Source: Thiohalobacter sp. (GTDB lineage: Bacteria; Pseudomonadota; Gammaproteobacteria; Thiohalobacterales; Thiohalobacteraceae). Taken from it: a stretch of 39,024 nucleotides of DNA. The notes beneath the pieces are model-generated. The model had not been told where the DNA came from. It saw only the letters and a program-made list of their open reading frames with translations, and made no database searches. The position numbers were made by a program, and so were the translations under genes. Positions 17,858 to 25,827 of the stretch are shown here, one piece after another; position 1 is the stretch's first letter, and every line of letters begins with the position of its first letter. The stretch lies in the NCBI GenBank assembly GCA_026993645.1, contig JALWSQ010000252.1, positions 1-39,024 of the forward strand. The letters run 5' to 3'.

Positions 17858-18576
17858 CCCGGCTGGTGCTGCTGCCCGGCTGGGGGATGGGCCCGGCCAC
17901 CTGGAGACCACTGACCGAGCGGCTGCCCGCGGCCTGGAGGTTCCGCACCCCGGTCCTGGCGTGGCGACCGCAGCCGGCCGGGGCGGCCGGCCTGGATGGC
18001 TGGCTGGAACCGGATCTCCCGGCCGGGGTCTGGGTGGGCTGGTCGTTGGGTGGGCTGCTGGCCCTGTGGGCGGCACACCGGGCACCAGGGCGGGTGCGGG
18101 CCCTGATCTGGATCGCGGCCACGCCCCGCTTCCTCGCCACGGCGGACTGGCCGGGCATGGCGCCGGAGACCTTCGCCGGCTTCGCCCAGGGGTTTCGGGC
18201 CGACCCGGTGGCCGGCTGGCGCCGGTTCCTGGCCCTGCTGGCCCGGGGGGACCGGGACGGCGCCCGCCTGCGCCGCCGCCTGGCCCGGCTGGCGCCTGTC
18301 CCGGCCCTGGATCCGGCGGCCCTGGATGCCGGCCTGGCCGCATTGCAGGGCCAGGATCTGCGGCCTCAGTTCACCGGGCTGCAATGCCCCTGCCTGTGCC
18401 TGCTCGGCAGTGGCGATGCCCTGATCCCGATCGCGCTGGCCCGGGCCCTGCGCGCCCTGCGTCCCGGGGTCCGGGTGGTTCGGCTGGCGGGCCGCGGCCA
18501 TGCCCCCCACCTGTCCGACCCGGAACGGGTCGCGGCCGAGATCCGCAGTTTCCTGGAGGCGGCCGGTCATGGCTGA
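17854..18576 (+). CDS. bioH: Pimeloyl-ACP methyl ester carboxylesterase
   Basis: Alpha/beta hydrolase that removes the methyl ester from pimeloyl-ACP methyl ester, ending pimelate chain assembly. The 240-residue protein has the oxyanion region [12 protein letters not shown], nucleophile Ser64 in [14 protein letters not shown], Asp188 in [10 protein letters not shown] and His216 in [11 protein letters not shown], a complete catalytic triad. ATG 17854 overlaps the bioF stop by four bases. Its own stop lies inside the first codons of bioC (eight-base overlap), so the genes are translationally coupled. Confidence 0.95.
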   Translation: MTRLVLLPGWGMGPATWRPLTERLPAAWRFRTPVLAWRPQPAGAAGLDGWLEPDLPAGVWVGWSLGGLLALWAAHRAPGRVRALIWIAATPRFLATADWPGMAPETFAGFAQGFRADPVAGWRRFLALLARGDRDGARLRRRLARLAPVPALDPAALDAGLAALQGQDLRPQFTGLQCPCLCLLGSGDALIPIALARALRALRPGVRVVRLAGRGHAPHLSDPERVAAEIRSFLEAAGHG

Positions 18577-19405
18577 GGGCCTGCTCGACCGGCGCGAGGT
18601 GCGGCGCGCCTTCGATCGGGCCGCCGCCGCTTACGATGCCCTGGCGGTGCTGCAGCGGGAACTGGGCCGGCGCTTGCTGGAGCGGCTGGACCCCATCCGC
18701 CTGGCCCCGGCGACGGCCCTGGACCTGGGCGCCGGCACCGGGCAGCTGAGCCGGGGCCTGCAGCGGCGCTTTCCCCGCTGCCGGGTCGTCGCCCTGGATC
18801 TCTCCGCCGGGATGCTGCGGCAGTTGCGCCGGCGCCAGGGCTGGTGGCGGCGGGCACGCCTGGTGCAGGCGGATGCCCAGTGCCTGCCCCTGGCGCCGGC
18901 CAGCCTGGATCTGGTGCTGTCCGGGCTCACCCTGCAGTGGTGTGACGAGCCGGCCCGGGTGTTCCGCGAGGTGCGGCGGGTGTTGCGGCCGGGCGGCCTG
19001 TTCCTGTTCACCACCTTCGGTCCCGACACCCTGCGCGAGCTGCGCGCCGCCTGGGCGGTGGTGGACAGCCGGCCCCACGTCAGCCCCTTCATCGACATGC
19101 ACCTGCTGGGGGACGCCCTGGTGGAGGCGGGTTTCCAGGACACGGTGATGGACATGGAGATGCTGCGTCTCACCTATGATTCGCCCCTGGCCATGATGCG
19201 TGACATCAAGGGGATCGGGGCCCACAACGCCCTGCGCGACCGCCCCCGCGGCCTGACCGGCCGCCGCCGGTTCGAGGCCCTGCTGCGGGCCTGCGAGGCC
19301 CACCGCAGCGAGGGGCGGCTGCCGGCCACCTACGAGGTGGTCTATGGCCATGCCTGGGCACCGGAGCCGGGGGTGCGGGTGTCCCTGCCGGGACCGCGGC
19401 GGTGA
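18569..19405 (+). CDS. bioC: Malonyl-ACP O-methyltransferase
   Basis: SAM-dependent methyltransferase that caps the malonyl group so that fatty acid synthase can extend it to pimeloyl-ACP methyl ester. The 278-residue protein starts with the family feature VRRAFDRAAAAYDALAVLQRE. It has SAM motif I LDLGAGTGQL (51-60), VVALDLSAGML, LVLSGLTLQWCDEP and FLFTTFGPDTLRELRAAW, then the BioC C-terminal region FIDMHLLGDALVEAGF. ATG 18569 is chosen over an upstream in-frame start because it begins right at the conserved region and overlaps bioH by eight bases. The stop overlaps bioD by four bases. Confidence 0.95.
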   Translation: MAEGLLDRREVRRAFDRAAAAYDALAVLQRELGRRLLERLDPIRLAPATALDLGAGTGQLSRGLQRRFPRCRVVALDLSAGMLRQLRRRQGWWRRARLVQADAQCLPLAPASLDLVLSGLTLQWCDEPARVFREVRRVLRPGGLFLFTTFGPDTLRELRAAWAVVDSRPHVSPFIDMHLLGDALVEAGFQDTVMDMEMLRLTYDSPLAMMRDIKGIGAHNALRDRPRGLTGRRRFEALLRACEAHRSEGRLPATYEVVYGHAWAPEPGVRVSLPGPRR

Positions 19406-20070
19406 GCGGCGGCTGGTTCGTGACCGGCACCGACACCGGGGTCGGCAAGACCCTGGTCACCTGCGGCCTGGTGCGCGGCCTGGTGCGCCAGGGCCTGCGG
19501 GTGGCGGCCATGAAGCCGGTGGCGGCGGGGTGCCGCCGAACCGCGGCCGGCTGGCGCAACGAGGATGCCCTGGCGTTGCAGCGCTGCGCCAATCTGGAAC
19601 TGGATTATGCCGAGGTCAACCCCTGTGCCCTGGCCGCGCCCCTGGCCCCGGCCCTGGCCGCTGCGCGCCAGGGGGTGAGCATCGATCTGGCTGCCCTGGC
19701 GGCCACCGGTCGCGACCTTGCCGGCCGCGCCGACCGCCTGCTGGTGGAGGGCATCGGTGGCTGGCGGGTGCCGTTCGATGATCGTACCGGGGTGCCGGAC
19801 CTGGCCGCCGCCCTGGGGTTGCCGGTGATCCTGGTCGTGGCCCTGCGCCTGGGCTGTATCAATCATGCGCTGCTGACCGCCCGGGACATCCAGGCCAGCG
19901 GCCTGGCCCTGGCCGGGTGGGTGGCCAACTGCCCGGACCGGGCACCGGCCGCGCCGGACACGGCGGAGACCCTCGACTGGCTGGAACGGGCACTGCCGGT
20001 CCCGCTGCTGGCCGTGGTGCCGCCACTGGCCCCCGCGGCCCGGGCCGAACTGGTCCTGTCCCTGCCCTGA
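19402..20070 (+). CDS. bioD: Dethiobiotin synthetase
   Basis: ATP-dependent enzyme closing the ureido ring of 7,8-diaminononanoate with CO2 to give dethiobiotin. The 222-residue protein has P-loop GTDTGVGKT (9-17), VAAMKPVAAGC, a middle NPCALAAPLAPALAA with the substrate-binding region, and LLVEGIGGWRVPFDD, which matches the family's EGAGG block with Ile in place of Ala. LPVILVVALRLGCINHALLT follows. GTG 19402 overlaps the bioC TGA by four bases. It is the last gene of the operon. Confidence 0.94.
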   Translation: MSGGWFVTGTDTGVGKTLVTCGLVRGLVRQGLRVAAMKPVAAGCRRTAAGWRNEDALALQRCANLELDYAEVNPCALAAPLAPALAAARQGVSIDLAALAATGRDLAGRADRLLVEGIGGWRVPFDDRTGVPDLAAALGLPVILVVALRLGCINHALLTARDIQASGLALAGWVANCPDRAPAAPDTAETLDWLERALPVPLLAVVPPLAPAARAELVLSLP

Positions 20071-20164
20071 CCCCTTTCCCGCCACCCGGCATCATCCCGC
20101 CGCTGGCGGTTGTCGCCCCCCCGGTGGCTGCCATGTTGCGTATCCAATATTCAGTATATGCGGA

Positions 20165-20182
20165 ATCAATCATATGATTGAT
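20165..20182. repeat. 18-bp perfect palindrome
   Basis: ATCAATCAT followed directly by ATGATTGAT, a perfect 18-bp dyad with no spacer. It lies in the AT-rich region upstream of the DUF2244/cox genes and ahead of the candidate promoter. This is the right size for a dimeric regulator. The half-sites resemble an inverted arrangement of FNR/ANR halves (ATCAA...TTGAT), but the order is opposite to a true FNR box. Confidence 0.6.
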
Positions 20183-20193
20183 AATCACTTGCA
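20179..20193 (+). promoter_or_regulatory. Fur-like box 1
   Basis: TGATAATCACTTGCA compared with the 7-1-7 Fur consensus TGATAAT-N-ATTATCA: the left half is perfect and the right half matches four of seven. It partly overlaps the 18-bp palindrome. Fur would link the downstream oxidase genes to iron supply. Matched by eye. Confidence 0.35.
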
Positions 20194-20207
20194 ACCGCCA
20201 ATGGAAA

Positions 20208-20222
20208 TGAGAATTCTTGCTA
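20208..20222 (+). promoter_or_regulatory. Fur-like box 2 (weaker)
   Basis: TGAGAATTCTTGCTA matches the Fur 7-1-7 consensus at six of seven left positions and three of seven right positions. It lies 15 bases after the first box and overlaps the candidate -35 element. Weak alone, but the tandem spacing adds some weight. Confidence 0.25.
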
Positions 20223-20245
20223 GCCCAACTCCAATAGGATAGGAT
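20217..20245 (+). promoter_or_regulatory. Candidate promoter for the DUF2244-cox operon
   Basis: TTGCTA (20217-20222), 17 bases, TAGGAT (20240-20245); four of six matches in each element. It lies directly downstream of the AT-rich palindrome and about 70 bases before the likely start of the DUF2244 gene. Confidence 0.35.
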
Positions 20246-20316
20246 CGGCCCCTGTCCGGACGGCGGTCCAGGCCCCCGCGCGCGGTGCGGTGCAGCGAAG
20301 ATCGCGAGGAGTCGGG

Positions 20317-20793
20317 TTGGATTGTGTGGAACAAAGCGTCAACGGCGGTACCTGCTTCATCATTCGCCCGAATGCGTCCCTTTCGTGGCGCGGCTCCCTG
20401 TTCTGCTATGGCCTCATCGTGACGGTGTCTCTGACCATCGCCCTGGGTTTTGCTGCGATCGGCCTGTGGCCGGTGTTGCCCTTCGCCGGCGCCGAGCTGC
20501 TGTTGCTGGGCGCGGCCATGTACCACGTGGCCCTGCGCTGCCGCGAGCGCGAGATCATTCGTATCGCCGCCGGCAAGGTCGAGGTCTTGCGGGGCCGCCG
20601 GCGGCTGGTGCGGGAGGCCGAGTTCCACTTGCCCTGGGTCCGGGTGGTCCTGCAATCGACGGCCGCGTCGCTGGCCCCTCTGCGGGTGCTGCTGCGGGGC
20701 CAGGGCCGGGAGACGGAGGTCGGGCGCTTCCTGGTCGAGGCCGAGCGGCGTCGCCTGGCCCGGCGCCTGGCCCATTCCATTGGATCCGCCTGA
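20317..20793 (+). CDS. DUF2244 membrane protein
   Basis: A 158-residue protein of the DUF2244 family, commonly found next to cytochrome c oxidase genes in proteobacteria; function unknown. It opens with CFIIRPNASLSWRG, has two adjacent hydrophobic helices (SLFCYGLIVTVSLTIALGF and LLLLGAAMYHVALRC region), and ends with a soluble domain typical of the family (REREIIRIAAGKVEVLRG, FHLPWVRVVLQ). The start is uncertain: TTG 20317 has GAGGAG five bases upstream and is preferred; GTG 20326 and GTG 20290 are alternatives. coxB follows 71 bases later, and membership in the oxidase operon is inferred from position. Confidence 0.78.
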   Translation: MDCVEQSVNGGTCFIIRPNASLSWRGSLFCYGLIVTVSLTIALGFAAIGLWPVLPFAGAELLLLGAAMYHVALRCREREIIRIAAGKVEVLRGRRRLVREAEFHLPWVRVVLQSTAASLAPLRVLLRGQGRETEVGRFLVEAERRRLARRLAHSIGSA

Positions 20794-20864
20794 GGGCGGG
20801 CGTAGAACGACGAATCTTTGAGATAGCCGTACGTGAAGCGTAATTTCAGCTGAAGGAGAGAGGG

Positions 20865-22013
20865 ATGTTTGACCTGAGAAGTCGAGGGTGCCGGGTGGCG
20901 GGTGCCGCGGCGCTGCTGGCTGCAGCCGCAACCGCCCGGGCGGACTATGCCCTCAACATGCACCAGGGCGTCACGCCCATCAGCCACGAGGTGTACCATC
21001 TACACATGCTGATCCTGTACATCTGCTGCGCCATCGGCGTGGTGGTGTTCGGGACCATGTTCTACTCGATCATCAACCACCGCAAGTCCAAGGGGGCGGT
21101 GGCGGCCCAGTTCCACGAGAGCACCACGGTCGAGATCATCTGGACCATCATCCCCTTCGTCATCCTCATCAGCATGGCCATTCCCGCCACCAAGACGCTG
21201 CTGGCCATGGAGGACACCCGCAACGCCGACGTCACCATCAAGGTCACGGGGTACCAGTGGAAGTGGGGCTATGATTATCTGAACGACGGTGTCAGTAGCG
21301 GTGCCGGTCCACACATCCACTTCCTCAGCACCCTGTCGACGCCCAAGGAGGAGATCTACAATCACCGCGCCAAGGGTGAGAATTACCTGCTGGAGGTCGA
21401 TCATCCGCTGGTGGTGCCGGTAGGGCGCAAGGTACGCCTGGAGATCACGGCGGCCGACGTCATCCACTCCTGGTGGGTGCCCGACCTGGGCATGAAGAAG
21501 GATGCCATCCCCGGCTACGTCAACCAGATGTGGCTCCAGGTGGACAAGCCCGGTACCTATCGCGGCCAGTGTGCGGAACTCTGCGGCAAGGATCACGGCT
21601 TCATGCCCATCGTGGTGGTGGCGAAGAACGAGGCCGATTACGAGCGTTGGGTGCACGACCGCAAACGGGCGCTGGCGGGTGACGCCGCCGCGGCCAGCAA
21701 GACCTGGACACGCCAGGCGCTGATGGCCAAGGGTGCCAAGGTGTACCAGGCCAACTGTGCTGCCTGCCACCAGGCCAACGGCGGCGGGCTGCCGGGCACC
21801 TTCCCGGCCCTCAACGGCAGCAAGGTCGTCAATGGCCCCCTGGCCCAGCATCTCCAGGTGGTGCTCAAGGGCCGGCCGGGGACCGCCATGCAGTCCTTCG
21901 CCGGGCAGTTGAGCGATACCGAGATCGCCGCCGTGATCACCTACGAGCGCAACAGCTGGGACAATCACACCGGCGACCTGGTGCAGCCCGCCATGGTCAA
22001 GGCCGCGCGTTGA
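20865..22013 (+). CDS. coxB: Cytochrome c oxidase subunit II with C-terminal cytochrome c domain
   Basis: Membrane-anchored subunit that takes electrons from cytochrome c at the CuA centre. The 382-residue protein has a signal peptide (cleavage near ARA-DYAL), two transmembrane helices (about 47-70 and 90-110) and a cupredoxin domain. All CuA ligands are present: His201, Cys236, Glu238, Cys240, His244 and Met247. A fused cytochrome c domain follows, with heme motif C298-A-A-C301-H302 and likely Met342 as the distal ligand. This is the caa3-like form in which subunit II carries its own heme. GGAGAGAGGG precedes the ATG. It is followed after 26 bases by coxA. Confidence 0.97.
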   Translation: MFDLRSRGCRVAGAAALLAAAATARADYALNMHQGVTPISHEVYHLHMLILYICCAIGVVVFGTMFYSIINHRKSKGAVAAQFHESTTVEIIWTIIPFVILISMAIPATKTLLAMEDTRNADVTIKVTGYQWKWGYDYLNDGVSSGAGPHIHFLSTLSTPKEEIYNHRAKGENYLLEVDHPLVVPVGRKVRLEITAADVIHSWWVPDLGMKKDAIPGYVNQMWLQVDKPGTYRGQCAELCGKDHGFMPIVVVAKNEADYERWVHDRKRALAGDAAAASKTWTRQALMAKGAKVYQANCAACHQANGGGLPGTFPALNGSKVVNGPLAQHLQVVLKGRPGTAMQSFAGQLSDTEIAAVITYERNSWDNHTGDLVQPAMVKAAR

Positions 22014-22039
22014 TGCAGAGTAACGAGGAGAAGTGAGCG

Positions 22040-23614
22040 ATGACTACCGCAGTAGCACATGAAGCACACCACGACGGGCCGGCGCGCGGGCTGAGCCGCT
22101 GGTTGTTCACCACCAACCACAAGGACATCGGTACCCTGTACCTGCTGTTCTCGCTGCTGATGTTCTTCGTCGGTGGCAGTATGGCGATGATCATCCGCGC
22201 CGAGCTGTTCCAACCAGGTCTGCAGTTCGTCAATCCGGCATTCTTCAATCAGCTCACCACCATGCACGCCCTGGTCATGATCTTCGGTGCGGTGATGCCT
22301 GCCTTCGTCGGGCTCGCCAACTGGCTCATCCCCATGATGATCGGGGCACCGGACATGGCGCTGCCGCGCATGAACAACTGGAGCTTCTGGATCCTGCCGT
22401 TCGCCTTCGCCCTGCTGCTGTCGACCCTGTTCATGCCCGGTGGCGGCCCGGCCGGCGGCTGGACGCTGTATCCGCCACTGTCGCTGCAGACGGGCGCCGC
22501 CTTTCCCTTTGTCATCTTCGCCATTCACCTGATGGGCATCTCCTCCATCATGGGCGCGATCAACGTCATCGTCACCGTGCTCAACATGCGCGCGCCCGGC
22601 ATGACGTTGATGAAGATGCCGCTGTTCGTCTGGACCTGGCTCATCACCGCCTATCTGCTGATCGCGGTGATGCCGGTGCTGGCCGGGTCGGTCACCATGC
22701 TGCTGACCGACAAGTTCTTCGGTACCAGCTTCTTCAACGCGGCCGGCGGCGGTGACCCGGTGCTGTTCCAGCACATCTTCTGGTTCTTCGGTCATCCCGA
22801 GGTGTACATCATGATCCTGCCGGCATTCGGTATCATCTCGGCGATCATCCCCACCTTCGCCCGTAAGCCGCTGTTCGGCTACAGTTCCATGGTGTACGCC
22901 ACGGCTTCCATCGCCTTCCTGTCGTTCCTTGTCTGGGCCCACCACATGTTCACCGTGGGCATCCCGGTGGCGGGTGAGCTGTTCTTCATGTATGCCACCA
23001 TGCTGATCGCGGTACCGACCGGGGTGAAGGTGTTCAACTGGGTGGCCACCATGTGGCGCGGCTCGATGACCTTCGAGACACCGATGCTGTTTGCCATCGC
23101 ATTCGTGATCCTGTTCACCATCGGCGGCTTCTCTGGACTGATGCTGGCCATGGCGCCCGCCGACTTCCAGTACCATGACACCTACTTCGTGGTGGCCCAT
23201 TTCCACTACGTGCTGGTGCCGGGGGCGGTGTTCGCCATCATGGCGGCGGTGTACTATTGGCTGCCCAAGTGGACTGGCAACATGTACGACGAGAAACTGG
23301 GTAAGTTGCACTTCTGGCTGTCGGCGATCTCGGTCAACGTGCTGTTCTTCCCGATGCACTTCCTGGGGCTGGCCGGCATGCCACGGCGCATCCCCGACTA
23401 CTCGGTGCAGTTCGCCGGTTTCAACGAGCTGGCCTCAATCGGCGGTTTCGCCTTTGGCCTGTCGCAGCTGATCTTCCTGTATGTGGTGATCAAGACCATC
23501 CGCGGTGGCGCCAAGGCAACCGACCAGGTGTGGGAGGGCGCGCACGGCCTGGAATGGACGCTGCCGTCGCCACCGCCCTACCACAGCTTCCAGACGGCAC
23601 CGGAGATCAAGTGA
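22040..23614 (+). CDS. coxA: Cytochrome c oxidase subunit I
   Basis: Catalytic, 12-helix subunit that reduces oxygen to water and pumps protons. In the 524-residue protein I see heme a ligands His76 ([10 protein letters not shown]) and His389, heme a3 ligand His387 (YFVVAHFHY), and CuB ligands His252, His301 and His302 ([25 protein letters not shown]). The crosslink Tyr256 and nearby Glu254, the K-channel Lys330 (PTGVKVFNW) and the D-channel Asp105 ([12 protein letters not shown]) are also present. This is the A1-type proton-pumping pattern. GAGGAGAAG precedes the ATG. The heme type cannot be fixed from sequence; subunit II with CuA indicates a cytochrome c oxidase. Confidence 0.98.
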   Translation: MTTAVAHEAHHDGPARGLSRWLFTTNHKDIGTLYLLFSLLMFFVGGSMAMIIRAELFQPGLQFVNPAFFNQLTTMHALVMIFGAVMPAFVGLANWLIPMMIGAPDMALPRMNNWSFWILPFAFALLLSTLFMPGGGPAGGWTLYPPLSLQTGAAFPFVIFAIHLMGISSIMGAINVIVTVLNMRAPGMTLMKMPLFVWTWLITAYLLIAVMPVLAGSVTMLLTDKFFGTSFFNAAGGGDPVLFQHIFWFFGHPEVYIMILPAFGIISAIIPTFARKPLFGYSSMVYATASIAFLSFLVWAHHMFTVGIPVAGELFFMYATMLIAVPTGVKVFNWVATMWRGSMTFETPMLFAIAFVILFTIGGFSGLMLAMAPADFQYHDTYFVVAHFHYVLVPGAVFAIMAAVYYWLPKWTGNMYDEKLGKLHFWLSAISVNVLFFPMHFLGLAGMPRRIPDYSVQFAGFNELASIGGFAFGLSQLIFLYVVIKTIRGGAKATDQVWEGAHGLEWTLPSPPPYHSFQTAPEIK

Positions 23615-23676
23615 GACGGGCGGGAGGGTGGCCTGGGATGTCCCCCGCGCCGCCATTTCCCGTTGTAGGTGAGGCT

Positions 23677-23799
23677 ATGACGGAGCAGCAGATGGAGCGT
23701 CGCCGCCGGGCGGCCACCCGCCATGCCCTGGTGCTCGGGCTGGTCGCGGTATCGGTGTTTTTGGGGTTCATCGCCTGGACCCTGGTCCACCGGGGCTGA
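23677..23799 (+). CDS. 40-residue membrane peptide in the cox operon
   Basis: ATG 23677 to TGA 23799 encodes 40 residues: a polar, Arg-rich head (TEQQMERRRRAATRHA) then one hydrophobic helix (LVLGLVAVSVFLGFIAW) and a short TLVHRG end. AGGTGAGG lies at 23667-23674. The size, layout and position between coxA and coxC match the small cytochrome oxidase assembly proteins annotated in proteobacterial cox loci, and the N-in single helix resembles the membrane anchor of CtaG/Cox11. No periplasmic copper domain follows it: the next gene starts 48 bases on. Function is inferred only from context. Confidence 0.7.
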   Translation: MTEQQMERRRRAATRHALVLGLVAVSVFLGFIAWTLVHRG

Positions 23800-23847
23800 T
23801 GGCGGCGGACCACGACAGAGATTGGACAATCGAGTGAGGATGGATGG

Positions 23848-24711
23848 ATGAGTAGTGAGACACACGCGGGATACTACGTACCCCATGGAACGCGCTGGCC
23901 GATCGTCGGTTCCATCGGCCTGACCACCCTGGTTTCGGGCTTTGCCATATTCCTCAACGGCAATCCCCTGGGCGCCAAGGTCATGGCTGCCGGCGTGGCC
24001 ATCGTGCTGCTGATGATGTTCGGCTGGTTCGGCACCGTCATCCGGGAGAGCGAGAGCGGCATGTACAACATGCAGGTGGACCGCTCCTTCCGTTGGGGTA
24101 TGGCCTGGTTCATCTTCTCCGAGGTCATGTTCTTCGCCGCCTTCTTCGGTGCCCTGTTCTATGCCCGCGTGCTGGCGGTGCCGTGGCTCGGTGGTGGTGA
24201 CGCGGCGACCCACAGCCTGCTCTGGCCACAGTTCAGCCCGGCCTGGCCGACCAATGGCCCCGGCGACCTGGGAGGCAAGTTCGAGACCATTTCACCCTGG
24301 GGCATCCCAGCGCTCAATACCCTGCTGCTGCTGTCCAGTGGCGTGACCATCACCTTCGCCCACTGGGCGCTGAAAAAGAACCAGCGGGGTGCCCTGCTGT
24401 TCTGGCTGGCGGCGACCGTGATTCTGGGTGTGACCTTCCTCGGTTTCCAGATTCACGAGTACGGCCATGCCTATTCCGAGCTCAACCTGACCTTGGGTTC
24501 GGGTATCTACGGCTCGACCTTCTTCATGCTCACCGGGTTCCACGGCATGCACGTGACCATCGGCGCCATCATGTTGACCGTGATCCTGTTGCGTTCCGCC
24601 AAGGGCCACTTCACGCCCGACCGGCACTTCGCCTTCGAGGGCGTGGCCTGGTACTGGCACTTCGTGGACGTGGTCTGGCTGGGGTTGTTTATCTTCGTGT
24701 ACGTGCTCTGA
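23848..24711 (+). CDS. coxC: Cytochrome c oxidase subunit III
   Basis: Seven-helix subunit that stabilises the catalytic core. The 287-residue protein has HAGYYVPHGTRWPIVGSIGL at the start, FRWGMAWFIFSEVMFFAAFFGALFYAR with the conserved Glu, PWGIPALNTLLLLSSGVTITFAHWAL, GFQIHEYGHAYSELN, FFMLTGFHGMHVTIGAIML and the final VAWYWHFVDVVWLGLFIFVY. GTGAGGATGG precedes ATG 23848. The stop is 24 bases from the convergent DUF2909 gene. Confidence 0.97.
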   Translation: MSSETHAGYYVPHGTRWPIVGSIGLTTLVSGFAIFLNGNPLGAKVMAAGVAIVLLMMFGWFGTVIRESESGMYNMQVDRSFRWGMAWFIFSEVMFFAAFFGALFYARVLAVPWLGGGDAATHSLLWPQFSPAWPTNGPGDLGGKFETISPWGIPALNTLLLLSSGVTITFAHWALKKNQRGALLFWLAATVILGVTFLGFQIHEYGHAYSELNLTLGSGIYGSTFFMLTGFHGMHVTIGAIMLTVILLRSAKGHFTPDRHFAFEGVAWYWHFVDVVWLGLFIFVYVL

Positions 24712-24735
24712 GGCGCGGGGCCGGCCCGGGTGCCG

Positions 24736-24975
24736 TCACCTGGGCTGGCCGCCGGCTGGCGGGGTCGCGGGGTAGATGCCGTGGGGATGGATGTGGCCGG
24801 TGAGGTAACCGACCACCAGGATGGCGAACAGGGCGACCGACAGCGCGATGCGCACCGTGAGGGCCTTGACGGTCCGCTCGGAACGGCCCTTGTCGAGAAT
24901 GAGGAAGAACAGGCCGCTGGTCAGGCTGAGCAGGATGAGGGCCAGCAGGGTCAGGATCAGGATCTTGATGAACAT
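24736..24975 (-). CDS. DUF2909 twin-helix membrane protein
   Basis: A 79-residue protein with two hydrophobic helices: MFIKILILTLLALILLSLTS followed by GLFFLILDKG, then SERTVKALTVRIALSVALFAILVV and a Pro-rich tail. The loop LDKGRSERTVKALTVRIALS is the recognisable part of the DUF2909 family, found on the opposite strand between coxC and SURF1 in several gammaproteobacterial oxidase loci. Function unknown; a role in oxidase biogenesis is only a guess from location. ATG 24975 starts directly with the first helix. It has its own probable -10 element at 25007-25012. Confidence 0.8.
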   Translation of the reverse strand: MFIKILILTLLALILLSLTSGLFFLILDKGRSERTVKALTVRIALSVALFAILVVGYLTGHIHPHGIYPATPPAGGQPR

Positions 24976-25006
24976 GGGCCTTGGGTTCCGTGGCGGCAAG
25001 GCCCGC

Positions 25007-25012
25007 AGTATA
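25007..25012 (-). promoter_or_regulatory. -10 element for the DUF2909 gene
   Basis: On the minus strand these bases read TATACT, five of six matches to TATAAT, about 30 bases before the DUF2909 start codon. No convincing -35 was seen. An 8-bp inverted repeat (GGGCCTTG 24976-24983 with CAAGGCCC 24997-25004) lies between the -10 and the start codon. Confidence 0.35.
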
Positions 25013-25041
25013 GCCGAGCCGGACGGAAGGGGCGAGAGACC

Positions 25042-25791
25042 GTGGCGAGAAGGAGGCAACTGTTGCTGGGCATCACCGTGCTAGCCCTGTTTGCCGGCCT
25101 GGTGCGGCTCGGCTTCTGGCAGATCGCCCGGGCCCATGAGAAGGAGCGCATCCTGGCCGCCTTCGAGCAGCGGCGCCACCAGCCGCCGGTCCGCCTGGTC
25201 ACGGGCAGCCGCCCCGGCCCGGCGCTCCAGTATCACCCGGTGGTGGTCAAGGGCCGTTACGATGGCGTGCACCAGTTCCTGCTCGACAACCGGGTGCGCC
25301 ACCAGCGACCGGGGTTCGAGGTCTTGACGCCGCTGCGCCTGCGCGGCGGCGGGGCGGTGCTGGTGGACCGCGGCTGGGTACCCCAGGGGGCCCGCCGGAC
25401 GCAGTTGCCGTCGCTGCCGGTCCCCGACGGTGAGCAGCGGGTGCATGGCCTGATCCGGCTGCCGGGCCGGGGATTCGTGCTGGGCGAGGGCGAGGCGCGG
25501 CAGCCCGGCTGGCCCAAGGTGGTGCAGCGCGTGGCATTCGGGCTGGAGTCGCGCCAGCTCGGCTATCCCCTGGTGCCGGCGCTGGTGCTGATGGACCGGG
25601 GCGAGGCCGGCGGCTTCGAGCGCGGCTGGCAGCCGGTCACCCCGGGGTTCGGTCCGGCCCGGCACTACGCCTATGCCTTCCAGTGGTTTGCGCTGGCGGC
25701 GGTATTCGCCTTCCTGCTGCTGCGGCTGGCGTTCCGCGCCTGGTGGTGGCGCGACCGGCAGCGGACCCTGGTCCAGGGCGGGCATGGCTAG
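25042..25791 (+). CDS. SURF1 family oxidase assembly protein
   Basis: Inner-membrane assembly factor implicated in heme a delivery to subunit I. The 249-residue protein has the expected topology: an N-terminal helix (LLLGITVLALFAGLVRLGFWQIARAHEK, where the LGxWQ motif is a family mark), a periplasmic domain with YHPVVVKGRYDGVHQFLLDNR and GAVLVDRGWVP (both SURF1 signatures), and a C-terminal helix after HYAYAFQWFALAAVFAFLLL. GTG 25042 is supported by GGAAGGGGCGAGAG upstream; longer in-frame extensions run antisense to the DUF2909 gene and are rejected. Its presence argues for a heme a-type oxidase. Confidence 0.93.
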   Translation: MARRRQLLLGITVLALFAGLVRLGFWQIARAHEKERILAAFEQRRHQPPVRLVTGSRPGPALQYHPVVVKGRYDGVHQFLLDNRVRHQRPGFEVLTPLRLRGGGAVLVDRGWVPQGARRTQLPSLPVPDGEQRVHGLIRLPGRGFVLGEGEARQPGWPKVVQRVAFGLESRQLGYPLVPALVLMDRGEAGGFERGWQPVTPGFGPARHYAYAFQWFALAAVFAFLLLRLAFRAWWWRDRQRTLVQGGHG

Positions 25792-25827
25792 CCGAGTCAT
25801 GGGGGCGTAGCGAGAGGAGATTGCAGG

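Larger units (their letters stand above)
20071..20316 (+). other. AT-rich intergenic control region before the oxidase genes
   Basis: The longest gene-free stretch in the window, about 246 bases. The first 60 bases hold nested GC-rich inverted repeats (GCCACC 20081-20086 with GGTGGC 20123-20128, enclosing CCGCC-GCT-GGCGG at 20097-20109) that could fold after bioD; there is no T-run, so a rho-independent terminator is not claimed. Bases about 20138-20245 are strikingly AT-rich for this genome and contain a palindrome, two Fur-like sites and a candidate promoter, listed separately. The last 70 bases are again GC-rich. Confidence 0.7.

Noticed and set aside
20081-20128. Nested hairpin after bioD as a rho-independent terminator
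   Set aside because: It is GC-rich but not followed by a run of T, so it is described only as a possible structure.
20160-20190. FNR/ANR box in the oxidase control region
   Set aside because: The half-sites are in the wrong order (ATCAA...TTGAT rather than TTGAT-N4-ATCAA).
21965-23359. 464-codon minus-strand open frame opposite coxA
   Set aside because: His/Glu/Gln-rich antisense shadow with no recognisable domain; coxA has all metal ligands.
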